Part shown: piece by piece, positions 21,339 through 29,194 of the stretch | Layout of the letters: each line of letters opens with the position of its first letter | Position numbering within the stretch: position 1 is the stretch's first letter | Source: Undibacterium sp. 5I1 | GTDB taxonomy: Bacteria; Pseudomonadota; Gammaproteobacteria; Burkholderiales; Burkholderiaceae_D | Assembly (NCBI RefSeq): GCF_034314085.1 | Contig: NZ_JAVIWI010000001.1 | Location: 1,302,001-1,366,000, forward strand | Length of the DNA: 64,000 nt | Direction: 5' to 3' | Notes under the pieces: generated by a model | Told to the model about the DNA's origin: nothing | The model's input: the letters and a program-made list of their open reading frames with translations, nothing else | Databases searched by the model: none | Program-made: the position numbers and the translations under genes

Positions 21339-21806
21339 CTATTGTGTCACAGGACGCCTGCCAAACATTCCCATTCCCTTGACCGTACAGACCAGCTGGC
21401 CGTGCTGATTTGTCGCACGCCACATGGTAACGACAACGCCACGATCTAGTTTGGAACTTGATGGGCGACTTTCTAATGTCTCTGCTGTGACGGTCAATGT
21501 ATCGCCGGGTCGCACTGGCAGTATCCAGCGTATTTCATCCAAGCCTGGAGAGCCCATGCTAGTAGAGTCGTTTAAAAAACCATCGACTACGAGGCGCATG
21601 ATGATGCCGCAAGTGTGCCATCCACTTGCAATCACACCGCCAAAGATGGACTCGCTAGCGGCGTCTTTATTGATATGAAAAGGTTGGGGGTCAAATTGTT
21701 GTGCGAAGTGAATAATCTCTTCCTCAGTCAAGGTGCGTTGACCTAATTGAATGACATTACCGGGGATGAAATCTTCGAAGTACCATTTGTAGGTTTTTGC
21801 GGTCAT
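21339..21806 (-). CDS. MaoC family hydratase (second paralogue)
   Basis: A 155-residue MaoC-like protein starting [13 protein letters not shown]; this ATG is preferred to an in-frame GTG 12 bp upstream. Motifs are [17 protein letters not shown] (hydratase motif near 33-49) and [17 protein letters not shown]. It is divergent from the neighbouring MaoC and lies 73 bp upstream of it in the same orientation. Two adjacent MaoC proteins sometimes form a heteromer, as known for steroid side-chain hydratases; that is a possibility here, not shown by sequence. Confidence 0.87.
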   Translation of the reverse strand: MTAKTYKWYFEDFIPGNVIQLGQRTLTEEEIIHFAQQFDPQPFHINKDAASESIFGGVIASGWHTCGIIMRLVVDGFLNDSTSMGSPGLDEIRWILPVRPGDTLTVTAETLESRPSSSKLDRGVVVTMWRATNQHGQLVCTVKGMGMFGRRPVTQ

Positions 21807-21934
21807 GTGCGTTTCCACTCAGGGTGATATTGCAATTCATGCTGACAATAGATAAATAACAGAAAAATCGACGACTTTGCCCGAGGTTTTTTTCAGAGCA
21901 AAGTCGTCAACAATGTCAAATTCGCGCAACGTTA

Positions 21935-23074
21935 TTATGCAGCATGTTTAAAACCAGGCTGTGCGACAAATCGCGCAAGGTGGTGATCGGTGTCGCCCAA
22001 AGAAAGTTCTATCATCGTCAAGCGCTTAAACATGTGCGCAGCTGGCAACTCATTGGTAACGCCCATACCACCATGCAATTGCACAGCGCTTTGACCGACA
22101 AATCGCGCCGCCTGACCGACCCTTGCTTTCGCGGCAGAGACGGTACGACGACGTTCTTCTATATCGCTGGACGATACTTTAACAGCGGCCAAGGTTGCCA
22201 TTGAACGCGCTTGTTCCATCTCCATAAACATCTCAGCCATGCGATGTTGCAGAACTTGGAATTTACCGATAGGCACGCCAAACTGCTGGCGGGTTTTTAA
22301 GTAGTCCAAGGTGGCGTTGGTGATTGCTTCTATCACACCAACTGCTTCCGCGCACAAAAGTGTAATGCCATAGTCCGATGCCGCATCCAATAATTCCCAG
22401 CCTGCTGCTTCTGTACCTAACAGGGCGCTCGCTGACACTTTGACGTGGTCAAAACTGATATCCGCCGCGCGATACCCGTCTATTGTGCGGTAATCACGAC
22501 GACTGATACCAGCCGCTTTAGCATCGACGATAAACAGACTGATACCGGCTGTATCGCGCTGATTACCGCTACTACGAGCAGAAACGATTAGGTGATCGGC
22601 TTGCGCTCCATGCAAGACGATCGTTTTTACGCCGTTCAAGACAAAGCCATCTGCATTTTTAGTGGCGGTGGTAACGATATCGAACAGGTCGTGACGCGAT
22701 TGCTTCTCTGCCAGAGCTGCGGCTAATTTGACTTCGCCACCAGCAACTTGCTCCAGAATTGCTGCATGTGAGCCAGCTTGCTTTAAAAATTCTGCACCTA
22801 ATACAGTCGCAAAATATGGCTCAATCACGATGCCACGACCGAGCTCTTGCATTACGATCAGCATATCAATCGCGCTACCGTCAAAGCCGCCTTGTGCCTC
22901 TGGAATAGGCAATGCCATAGCGCCCAATTCTGCCAATGCGGACCAGGCGGTATCTGATACACCAGCCTCGGATCGAATGATGTGCTTACGTTGTTCGAAG
23001 TTATAGTCTTTGGCGACCCATCGTTTGATCGCATCGGCAAACTGTTGCTGTTCTTGCGTTAAGCTGAAATCCAT
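21935..23074 (-). CDS. Acyl-CoA dehydrogenase family protein (smaller partner)
   Basis: A 379-residue FAD flavoprotein of the acyl-CoA dehydrogenase fold: MDFSLTQEQQQFADAIKRWV helical start, a middle beta domain, and a C-terminal helical domain with RQQFGVPIGKFQVLQHRMAE near 255-275 and VQLHGGMGVTNELPAAHMF near 335. The position that carries the catalytic glutamate in many members (IYEG) reads LSLGDTDHH here. It starts 10 bp after the larger dehydrogenase gene, so the pair is probably translated together and may be a heteromeric enzyme. Substrate unknown. Confidence 0.9.
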   Translation of the reverse strand: MDFSLTQEQQQFADAIKRWVAKDYNFEQRKHIIRSEAGVSDTAWSALAELGAMALPIPEAQGGFDGSAIDMLIVMQELGRGIVIEPYFATVLGAEFLKQAGSHAAILEQVAGGEVKLAAALAEKQSRHDLFDIVTTATKNADGFVLNGVKTIVLHGAQADHLIVSARSSGNQRDTAGISLFIVDAKAAGISRRDYRTIDGYRAADISFDHVKVSASALLGTEAAGWELLDAASDYGITLLCAEAVGVIEAITNATLDYLKTRQQFGVPIGKFQVLQHRMAEMFMEMEQARSMATLAAVKVSSSDIEERRRTVSAAKARVGQAARFVGQSAVQLHGGMGVTNELPAAHMFKRLTMIELSLGDTDHHLARFVAQPGFKHAA

Positions 23075-23084
23075 AGTGTTCTCC

Positions 23085-24275
23085 TCACAGACCCAAGATC
23101 ATTTGGGTGATGATATTTTTTTGTATCTCGTTAGAGCCGCCGTAGATCGATGTCTTACGGAAGTTGAAGTAATACGAGGCCAGCGGGGCAGCATCGTCGT
23201 CACCCATGACGCTGTTTTCTGTCTCACCGTGCATAAACGCAGGATCAAACGGCAAGCTGTAAGGGCCGACAGCTTCGATCATTAATTCAGTCAGACGTTG
23301 CTGGATTTCTGTACCTTTGATTTTGAGTAATGAGGCTTCTGGTCCCGGACGGCCACTGTCTTGCGAAATCACACGTAGAACGGTGATTTCTAAGGCCATC
23401 AATTCGATTTCTAAACTAGCGACTTTGCTTGCGTACACAGGATCGTCGATTAACGGCTTACCATTTTTTTGATGTTCGGCAGCGACGCGCTTCAGGAACT
23501 CTAATTCACGTTTCGCACGTCCCACCGCCGCGATATTGGTACGTTCGTGGCCGAGCAAATATTTGGCGTAAGTCCAGCCTTTATTTTCTTCGCCGATCAG
23601 GTTTTGTACTGGCACTTTAACGTTATCGAAGAAGACTTCATTCACTTCATGATCTTCATCCAGCATGATGATAGGGCGAACGGTAATGCCTGGTGTTTTC
23701 ATGTCGATCAGCAGGAAAGAAATACCTTCTTGCTTGCGACCACCGGAGTCAGTACGCACCAGACAAAAAATCATATCGGCATGTTGCGCCAAGGTAGTCC
23801 AAGTTTTTTGGCCGTTGACGATGTACAAATCACCATCACGCTCGGCACGAGTTTTGAGTGAGGCTAAATCGGAGCCTGATCCTGGCTCGGAGTAACCCTG
23901 ACACCACCAGTCATCACAATTCAGAATACGCGGTAGGTAATGGTCTTTTTGTGCCTGATTACCAAAGGCCATAATCACCGGAGCGACCATATTGACGCCG
24001 AATGGCAAGATCGCTGGTGTGCCAGCGCGGGCGCATTCTTCTTCAAAAATATGACGTTGTGTTGCAGTCCAGCCTGTGCCGCCAAATTCTTTTGGCCAAC
24101 CAGTGCCAACCCAACCTTGCTTGGCAAGGATTTTGTGCCAACGCACAAAGTCTTCACGTGACATACGCTTGTGGTTGAGCACTTTTTGCTTTAAATCAGC
24201 AGGCAGATTTGCCTCTAAATAGGTTCTTACTTCATCACGGAAAGACAGGTCTTCCGCCGTGTAATTCAAATCCAT
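23085..24275 (-). CDS. Acyl-CoA dehydrogenase family protein (larger partner)
   Basis: A 396-residue acyl-CoA dehydrogenase. The start MDLNYTAEDLSFRDEVRTYL at 24275 has GGAGA a few bases upstream, and is preferred to a longer frame to 24368. FAD-binding signatures are CQGYSEPGSGSDLASLKTRA and GQKTWTTLAQHADM. The C-terminal motif reads TSIYGGSNEIQKNII, with G where many members have the catalytic E, so the base may lie elsewhere, as in isovaleryl-CoA dehydrogenase. It is the first gene of the four-gene cluster. About 300 bp upstream of it hold only a terminator of the next unit. Confidence 0.92.
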   Translation of the reverse strand: MDLNYTAEDLSFRDEVRTYLEANLPADLKQKVLNHKRMSREDFVRWHKILAKQGWVGTGWPKEFGGTGWTATQRHIFEEECARAGTPAILPFGVNMVAPVIMAFGNQAQKDHYLPRILNCDDWWCQGYSEPGSGSDLASLKTRAERDGDLYIVNGQKTWTTLAQHADMIFCLVRTDSGGRKQEGISFLLIDMKTPGITVRPIIMLDEDHEVNEVFFDNVKVPVQNLIGEENKGWTYAKYLLGHERTNIAAVGRAKRELEFLKRVAAEHQKNGKPLIDDPVYASKVASLEIELMALEITVLRVISQDSGRPGPEASLLKIKGTEIQQRLTELMIEAVGPYSLPFDPAFMHGETENSVMGDDDAAPLASYYFNFRKTSIYGGSNEIQKNIITQMILGL

Positions 24276-24506
24276 GTTGTCTCCTCTTGTTATCGTAATC
24301 TGGTGCAATTTGCTACTGTTGGATTGGCGTGCCCGGTCAATGGCATGCAGAAAAACAGAAAAAAGCACGACCGTTCCAAACTAATTGTACAACGGAATCA
24401 AAATAAGGTGGAAAGCAAATAATCGGTTTTTTTCGGGTCACATTATTCTTAAAATTAGCTTCAAATTAACTTGAAATTATGTTGATATGGTAATGAAAAC
24501 GGTAAT

Positions 24507-24536
24507 AAAAAAGCGAAACATCTGTTTCGCTTTTTT
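24507..24536. terminator. Rho-independent terminator
   Basis: AAAAAAGCGAAACA (24507-24520) pairs with TGTTTCGCTTTTTT (24523-24536), a 14-bp stem with a minimal loop. It lies after the minus-strand DUF2863 gene and ends that unit. The remainder of the 24276-24576 gap holds the promoter region of the dehydrogenase cluster; I see nothing else in it. Confidence 0.9.
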
Positions 24537-24576
24537 AACTACTTCATCAACTATTCTTAACTGACAATTTAGATTT

Positions 24577-25800
24577 TCAATGAAAATGCTCAGACCCTTG
24601 CGGTGGAGCATCGTCCGGCATCTCTGCATGCACCAGTTCTGCTTCGGCATCTGCAAACAGAGGTGCGTGACAATCGTCGCAAAATTCCATCGCAAAAATA
24701 TCCTCGATTTTATGAATATCGGTAATTCCGCATTCAATCAAAATCTCTGGGATTTCGCCTATGCATAATTCGCCTGTCGGATTATCGATTGCATTGACCT
24801 GGTCATCCGGTTGATACATCGGCCAGACAGCGCCATAGACAACCTCGGGTTCTTTTTTGAGGATAAAGCTGATGCGATATTCGTCTACTTGCGCCGGGCT
24901 ATCTTCTTCACTAAAACCCGCCACAACCACTTTTAGTTCGCTGGCCTCTATCTCTAAAGTTTGCGTTAAATAGAATACGGCAGAGCGTATCAACGCAGGA
25001 CGGATTTTGATATCAGCCTCACGGCAAGCGGTATAAAACGCTTCCGGCATCAGTAAATCAATATTGCACCCTGGTAGCAAGCGAGTCATGATTGGTGATA
25101 CTTGCTGTTGCCATTGATCCAGTGCGGTCGCTTTGGCTTGTACGCAATCAAACGGTGATTCTATCGCTTGCCATTGGAATAAAGGCTGTCCTTGCGGCAC
25201 AATCACTGCGGCCAACAAGAATCGTATATCGGCTAAAAACGGAATCACCGAGAGCAAATCTGTCGGATGTTGCGGTGGCAAGCCTTTCAATTGCGCCATC
25301 ACCAAACGCTCTAGCAAATCGGATGTTTCGCTATGATTACGTGGTAACTGATCTAGTGAGTACAAAGTCGGTACCAGATGCAGCTGTGCCTGATTGGTCA
25401 ATAAATGGGTCTGCAAATTTTTTGCTAACAACGCAGCCTGCTCTGAAGGGACCACACCGTGCGCCATTTCAAAACGCGTCCATGCCAACACCGGTGCGGT
25501 AATTAGTAAAGCTTCATACATTTTGCCTTCGTACTCAAAAGGATGCGAGGTACTCAGCGCCTCTAATGTCTCGATAAAGACTTCGTAGGCTTCTGGATGA
25601 TGCTGGAATAAATGTTCAGCCGCTGCATCGAGTATCGGATGATGGTTCTTGAGATTTTTTGTGACCAGATCATCCAGCTGAGCTTGCCAGGTATAGTCTT
25701 CAATACGGCTGGCAGACTGCGCGACAGCCACGGCCAGATTAATCAGGCGTTGGCTTTCTACAGATAATTTACTACGTTTTTTTTGTGGTGGTCGGCGCAT
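24577..25800 (-). CDS. DUF2863 family protein
   Basis: A 407-residue protein of unknown function matching the DUF2863 family, which I know from betaproteobacteria. The chosen start MRRPPQKKRSKLSVESQRL (25800) lies 7 bp after the stop of the glutathione transferase gene; an earlier in-frame start would overlap it. It has a basic N-terminus, a mostly helical leucine-rich middle, and an acidic tail with FCDDCHAPLFADAEAE, whose paired cysteines (CDDC) could bind metal. No signal peptide or membrane segment is seen. Likely cytoplasmic. No function can be assigned from sequence. Confidence 0.78.
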   Translation of the reverse strand: MRRPPQKKRSKLSVESQRLINLAVAVAQSASRIEDYTWQAQLDDLVTKNLKNHHPILDAAAEHLFQHHPEAYEVFIETLEALSTSHPFEYEGKMYEALLITAPVLAWTRFEMAHGVVPSEQAALLAKNLQTHLLTNQAQLHLVPTLYSLDQLPRNHSETSDLLERLVMAQLKGLPPQHPTDLLSVIPFLADIRFLLAAVIVPQGQPLFQWQAIESPFDCVQAKATALDQWQQQVSPIMTRLLPGCNIDLLMPEAFYTACREADIKIRPALIRSAVFYLTQTLEIEASELKVVVAGFSEEDSPAQVDEYRISFILKKEPEVVYGAVWPMYQPDDQVNAIDNPTGELCIGEIPEILIECGITDIHKIEDIFAMEFCDDCHAPLFADAEAELVHAEMPDDAPPQGSEHFH

Positions 25801-25807
25801 CAGATTC

Positions 25808-26503
25808 TTAAGTTTTCTTGTTGTATTGTGTTTTACCAAATAAGGCTTCTTTGGCTTTGTCGTCTAAAAGTGGTTTGCGTAAATCGGCTAATACTTTAAC
25901 GCCGCGTTGCACCGCAGGGCGGGCATCGATCGTATCAAACCAACGTTTTGTGTTGGGGAAATCAGCCCAGTCTATCCCTTGATTGGCCGCAGAACGCGCC
26001 CATGGATAAGTCGCAATGTCAGCAATAGTATATTCATCACCAGCAAGATAAGCCGTTTGGCTTAATTGTTTTTCTAGCACACCATATAAACGTTTAGCTT
26101 CATTAGTATAACGATCCACCGCATAGGCAATTTTGGTCGGTGCATAAATGCGGAAATGATGGGCCTGCCCTAGCATAGGGCCAAATCCACCCATCTGAAA
26201 CATCAGCCATTGCAAGGTCTGGTATTTTTCGCGGTCAGTTTTACCAAGTAATTTACCGGTCTTGCCAGCCAGATATAACAAAATTGCACCAGATTCAAAT
26301 AGAGAAATCGGCTGTCCGTCAGGTCCATCCGCATCCACAATCGCGGGAATTTTGTTATTTGGAGAAATCGCCAAAAACTCAGGCTTAAATTGGTCTCCGG
26401 CACCAATATCAACAGGAATCGCCCGGTATGCCAAACCACATTCTTCCAACATGATATGAATTTTGTGACCGTTAGGGGTAGGCCAAGAGTAGACATCGAT
26501 CAT
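25808..26503 (-). CDS. Glutathione S-transferase (YfcG/YghU-like)
   Basis: A 231-residue glutathione transferase. The thioredoxin-like domain (about 1-85) shows MIDVYSWPTPNGHKIHIMLE, NNKIPAIVDADGPDG and the glutathione-binding SLFESGAILLYLA. The helical domain follows, with YTIADIATYPWARSA near 165, which holds the folding N-capping motif. The TPNGHK start is characteristic of the YfcG/YghU class, whose members reduce disulfides using glutathione. It is the first gene of a two-gene minus-strand unit with DUF2863. Confidence 0.92.
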   Translation of the reverse strand: MIDVYSWPTPNGHKIHIMLEECGLAYRAIPVDIGAGDQFKPEFLAISPNNKIPAIVDADGPDGQPISLFESGAILLYLAGKTGKLLGKTDREKYQTLQWLMFQMGGFGPMLGQAHHFRIYAPTKIAYAVDRYTNEAKRLYGVLEKQLSQTAYLAGDEYTIADIATYPWARSAANQGIDWADFPNTKRWFDTIDARPAVQRGVKVLADLRKPLLDDKAKEALFGKTQYNKKT

Positions 26504-26885
26504 TAGTGTGCTCCATCAGAAAAGGTTAGCCAGCTAAAAAACTTTGACCCTATTATGCAGAGGTTTGTGATTTTACGCACCGATTTGAATCAGCAATGTT
26601 TTTTGAGTAAAAATTTATATCTTTCTGAAACAGATCGTCCAATGATTCTGAGCCTTCTGGCACGATATTGGCCTGTAACCCGCATTATCATTGGACATTC
26701 CATTTGAAATTTTGATCAAACTAAATTTGCTCGAGCCAATTGCGTCAGCTATGTCGTTCCGCTTTGTGCGTTTGGATCTTCTAGGCAGCTTGTCAGTCGT
26801 CGCTGATGCTGACTGTGATGCTACACGACATGATCATGTTGAACGTCAGCATATTCTGCGGCGCAAGCCATCAGTCACGCAGGAT
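26504..26885. other. Intergenic region
   Basis: The 382-bp gap between the glutathione transferase start and the MFS transporter stop contains one recognisable element, the 60-bp palindromic repeat at 26637-26696. The rest shows no convincing gene or terminator. Short plus-strand open frames here cross the repeat and look non-coding. Confidence 0.6.
26637..26696. repeat. Palindromic repeat B, copy 1 of 2
   Basis: GTCCAATGAT (26637-26646) and ATCATTGGAC (26687-26696) are perfect 10-bp inverted ends. The interior, including CCTTCTGGCACGATATTGGC and CTGTAA, is nearly identical to the copy at 36207-36284. Unrelated in sequence to the five-copy ATACTCCC family. Confidence 0.88.
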
Positions 26886-28103
26886 TTAGACGCGATAGAA
26901 ACCAATGTCACCATTTTTTCTGATCCAAATCCAAGCAACAATAGCAGTCAATATAGCAGCGAGAAAAACGCCGGCTGGCAACACCAAAGATGACCTCTCC
27001 AAGTTAGGTATCAGTATTCGTTCTGTAATAACGGCAAAGAGCGGCAATATGGTGCCTAATAGCCCAGATGCCTGCGCCGCACTGTTCCTAAATGGCGCCA
27101 TCGCTGCGGCTTGGCCGCAAGACTGGTGAATGGCATGAGCAAAGATATACAAAAAATACGGCAAGATCACGAGCCATTGGTCACTAGTTTTCGCCAGAAC
27201 GATCACGATCATGCCAAATCCGGCAATTAGCCCGATTACACTTGCCCGGCAAATAAGTTTTTGTATGCCGATTTTAGGTAGTAAGCTGCGGCAGCATAAA
27301 GTGCCTGCCACATACAATAGCGAGCACAACGACAGCATGCCGCCATAGTCAACGACGCTCCAATGACAACGGTCGATTAACAGAAATGGCGATTGCGTCA
27401 GAAAGATGTACTGTCCTAGATACGAACATGCAGTTAGTGCCGTGTACATACAAAATACAGGATGCATTGCGATACGCCGCCATTCCAGCACGATCGCCTT
27501 ATTTCGATGATCAGCCAAAGGTGCCAGCGACGCTATAACGCAGCGCGGTTTACGCAGGAGAACATAGCCCCAGGCAAGTGCCGCCAAAGTAGCGTAAGCC
27601 ACGAGAGCCCCAGCCAGTCCTTGATACTCAATCAGATATCCGGCGAGATACAGTCCAACCAGACCAACCAGACCGAGCAGAGCGAAATAGAGGGACAGGA
27701 CGCTTACCGCATGCTCGCCCGCATAGTGATCGCGTATCATTGCGCGTGCGCAGACGCCAGCGGCAGCGATGCCTGCCCCTTGCGCGAAACGGAGTACGAA
27801 CAATTGCCAAGCCTGCGCCAAAAAAAAGCAAGCTACCGACGCTAGCGTCAACATCGCAAGCCCGGCCAGTAGAACCTTGCGCCGTCCCCAACGATCAGCC
27901 ATCGTTCCCCAGATCAGTTGGGTCGAACCAAAGCCCAGAATCAAGCTTGAAAATACCCAAGTAACTGCTACTCCCGGGATGATCTTTTGCATCAATGGTA
28001 GCGTCGGCAAAATCAACGCATTACCAAACGAATACATTGACAATAGCAAAACCATGAAGCCGTGAAATTCTAGCCGCGACATACCTCCGGGAAGCTTAAG
28101 CAT
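26886..28103 (-). CDS. MFS transporter (Bcr/CflA-like)
   Basis: A 405-residue major facilitator protein with 12 predicted hydrophobic segments. MFS motif A is GTMADRWGRRKVLLAG (about residues 65-80), and GFGSTQLIWG precedes it, a pattern of the Bcr/CflA drug exporter group. The start is uncertain: an ATG at 28103 is used, but a TTG at 28175 and an ATG at 28082 (GGAGG nearly adjacent) are in frame. It lies 201 bp after the 2H phosphoesterase gene in the same orientation. Export of drugs or uptake of a small metabolite are both possible. Confidence 0.85.
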   Translation of the reverse strand: MLKLPGGMSRLEFHGFMVLLLSMYSFGNALILPTLPLMQKIIPGVAVTWVFSSLILGFGSTQLIWGTMADRWGRRKVLLAGLAMLTLASVACFFLAQAWQLFVLRFAQGAGIAAAGVCARAMIRDHYAGEHAVSVLSLYFALLGLVGLVGLYLAGYLIEYQGLAGALVAYATLAALAWGYVLLRKPRCVIASLAPLADHRNKAIVLEWRRIAMHPVFCMYTALTACSYLGQYIFLTQSPFLLIDRCHWSVVDYGGMLSLCSLLYVAGTLCCRSLLPKIGIQKLICRASVIGLIAGFGMIVIVLAKTSDQWLVILPYFLYIFAHAIHQSCGQAAAMAPFRNSAAQASGLLGTILPLFAVITERILIPNLERSSLVLPAGVFLAAILTAIVAWIWIRKNGDIGFYRV

Positions 28104-28304
28104 CTGAAGGTCGTCTAGGTCTGAGCTTCTAAACGGCTGCAGCCGCCGTAGACTGACCGATTTAAAACACGCCAATTATTACCATCTCTAAAACAATCAA
28201 ATCGAATCATGTCATATGCCTTAAAGTCCAAACGCAAGGTTTCTGGCGCGGCAGAGCGATAGCTCTTCCAGATGTCTGTGTCAGGTTACGATAGCAGAAA
28301 CTTG

Positions 28305-29081
28305 TTAGCTTTGGTTTTTTAGCTTGATCTGAGTGCGAAACTCCAACATGTCATCGAAATAGCAGAAATCCGGCGCAGGTAATTCTAATACTGGCGATCG
28401 AGCGATGAAATCGCTGAGCATACGCTTGCGTACTTGGGCAAATTTTTCTTGTTCAGCAGGATCAAGGTCTGACAAAAAATAATTGAGCGTGCTATGAAAT
28501 TGATATTTGTCATGTCCTTCTGCACGGAATTGTAAGGTGTCAGCCAGCCGGTCACGCAAGGTTCTGATTTTTTGATTCTCACTCCGGTTTATTGGTTCTA
28601 ACAGGATGTTATACGGGTTGGTTTGTAGTTCAAGAGCGAGCGGTCGCATGATAAACGGCGTTTTACAAGCGAGATCAAAGCGCTGTAATTTCTTCAAGAA
28701 CCACGCATTGCAGAATTCTTCACTGGCATCTTTGGGCAAATCCTTTGGGAAGTTATAGCTGCGTTGCGGAAATGAAATACCTTCAAAAACAGTCATGTGA
28801 TAGCTCGATGCGGGCAATACAGCAATGCGCTTTGTCAACCCGCTGCGCATCAGGGCACATTGCATATCGAGCATTGCCATGAATGTTTCGCTACGTTTGT
28901 CGATACGCGAAATAATCGTGTTTCCGGCCCAGCGTGCCGGTGAGCCGTCAGCATTAAATTTTGGCGCATCGCTGGGGCGCTGGCCAAAAGCTGCGCCTGT
29001 CGCACCGAACGCCCATGCTGGACTAGTCAGAGCGAGCGCACCTATTTGCAAGGCACTGCGACGCATTGGTAAATGTTGCAT
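28305..29081 (-). CDS. DUF1868-type 2H phosphoesterase, exported
   Basis: A 258-residue protein with two HxT motifs: YHMTVFEG near residue 95 and FHSTLNYF near residue 194, about 100 residues apart, the hallmark of the 2H phosphoesterase superfamily. The sequence best fits the DUF1868 group. The superfamily cleaves cyclic phosphates or ligates RNA ends; the substrate here is unknown. The N-terminus MRRSALQIGALALTSPAWAF looks like a signal peptide, with two arginines suggestive of the Tat route. The start has AGAAAG upstream. It lies 113 bp after a TonB-dependent receptor gene, in the same orientation. Confidence 0.82.
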   Translation of the reverse strand: MQHLPMRRSALQIGALALTSPAWAFGATGAAFGQRPSDAPKFNADGSPARWAGNTIISRIDKRSETFMAMLDMQCALMRSGLTKRIAVLPASSYHMTVFEGISFPQRSYNFPKDLPKDASEEFCNAWFLKKLQRFDLACKTPFIMRPLALELQTNPYNILLEPINRSENQKIRTLRDRLADTLQFRAEGHDKYQFHSTLNYFLSDLDPAEQEKFAQVRKRMLSDFIARSPVLELPAPDFCYFDDMLEFRTQIKLKNQS

Positions 29082-29194
29082 AAGATTCTTTCTTGATTAA
29101 ACAGACTGGCGCGGCAGGAAGTACAAACCGACCGCGCTCAGTGTATGAACTGGTGATGCGCCACTGGATGGCACATCAACTCATCAAAATTGCA

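Noticed and set aside
26691..26993. Possible 100-residue plus-strand gene beginning inside repeat B
   Set aside because: It starts inside a palindromic repeat, overlaps the 3' end of the MFS gene and has no protein-like pattern.
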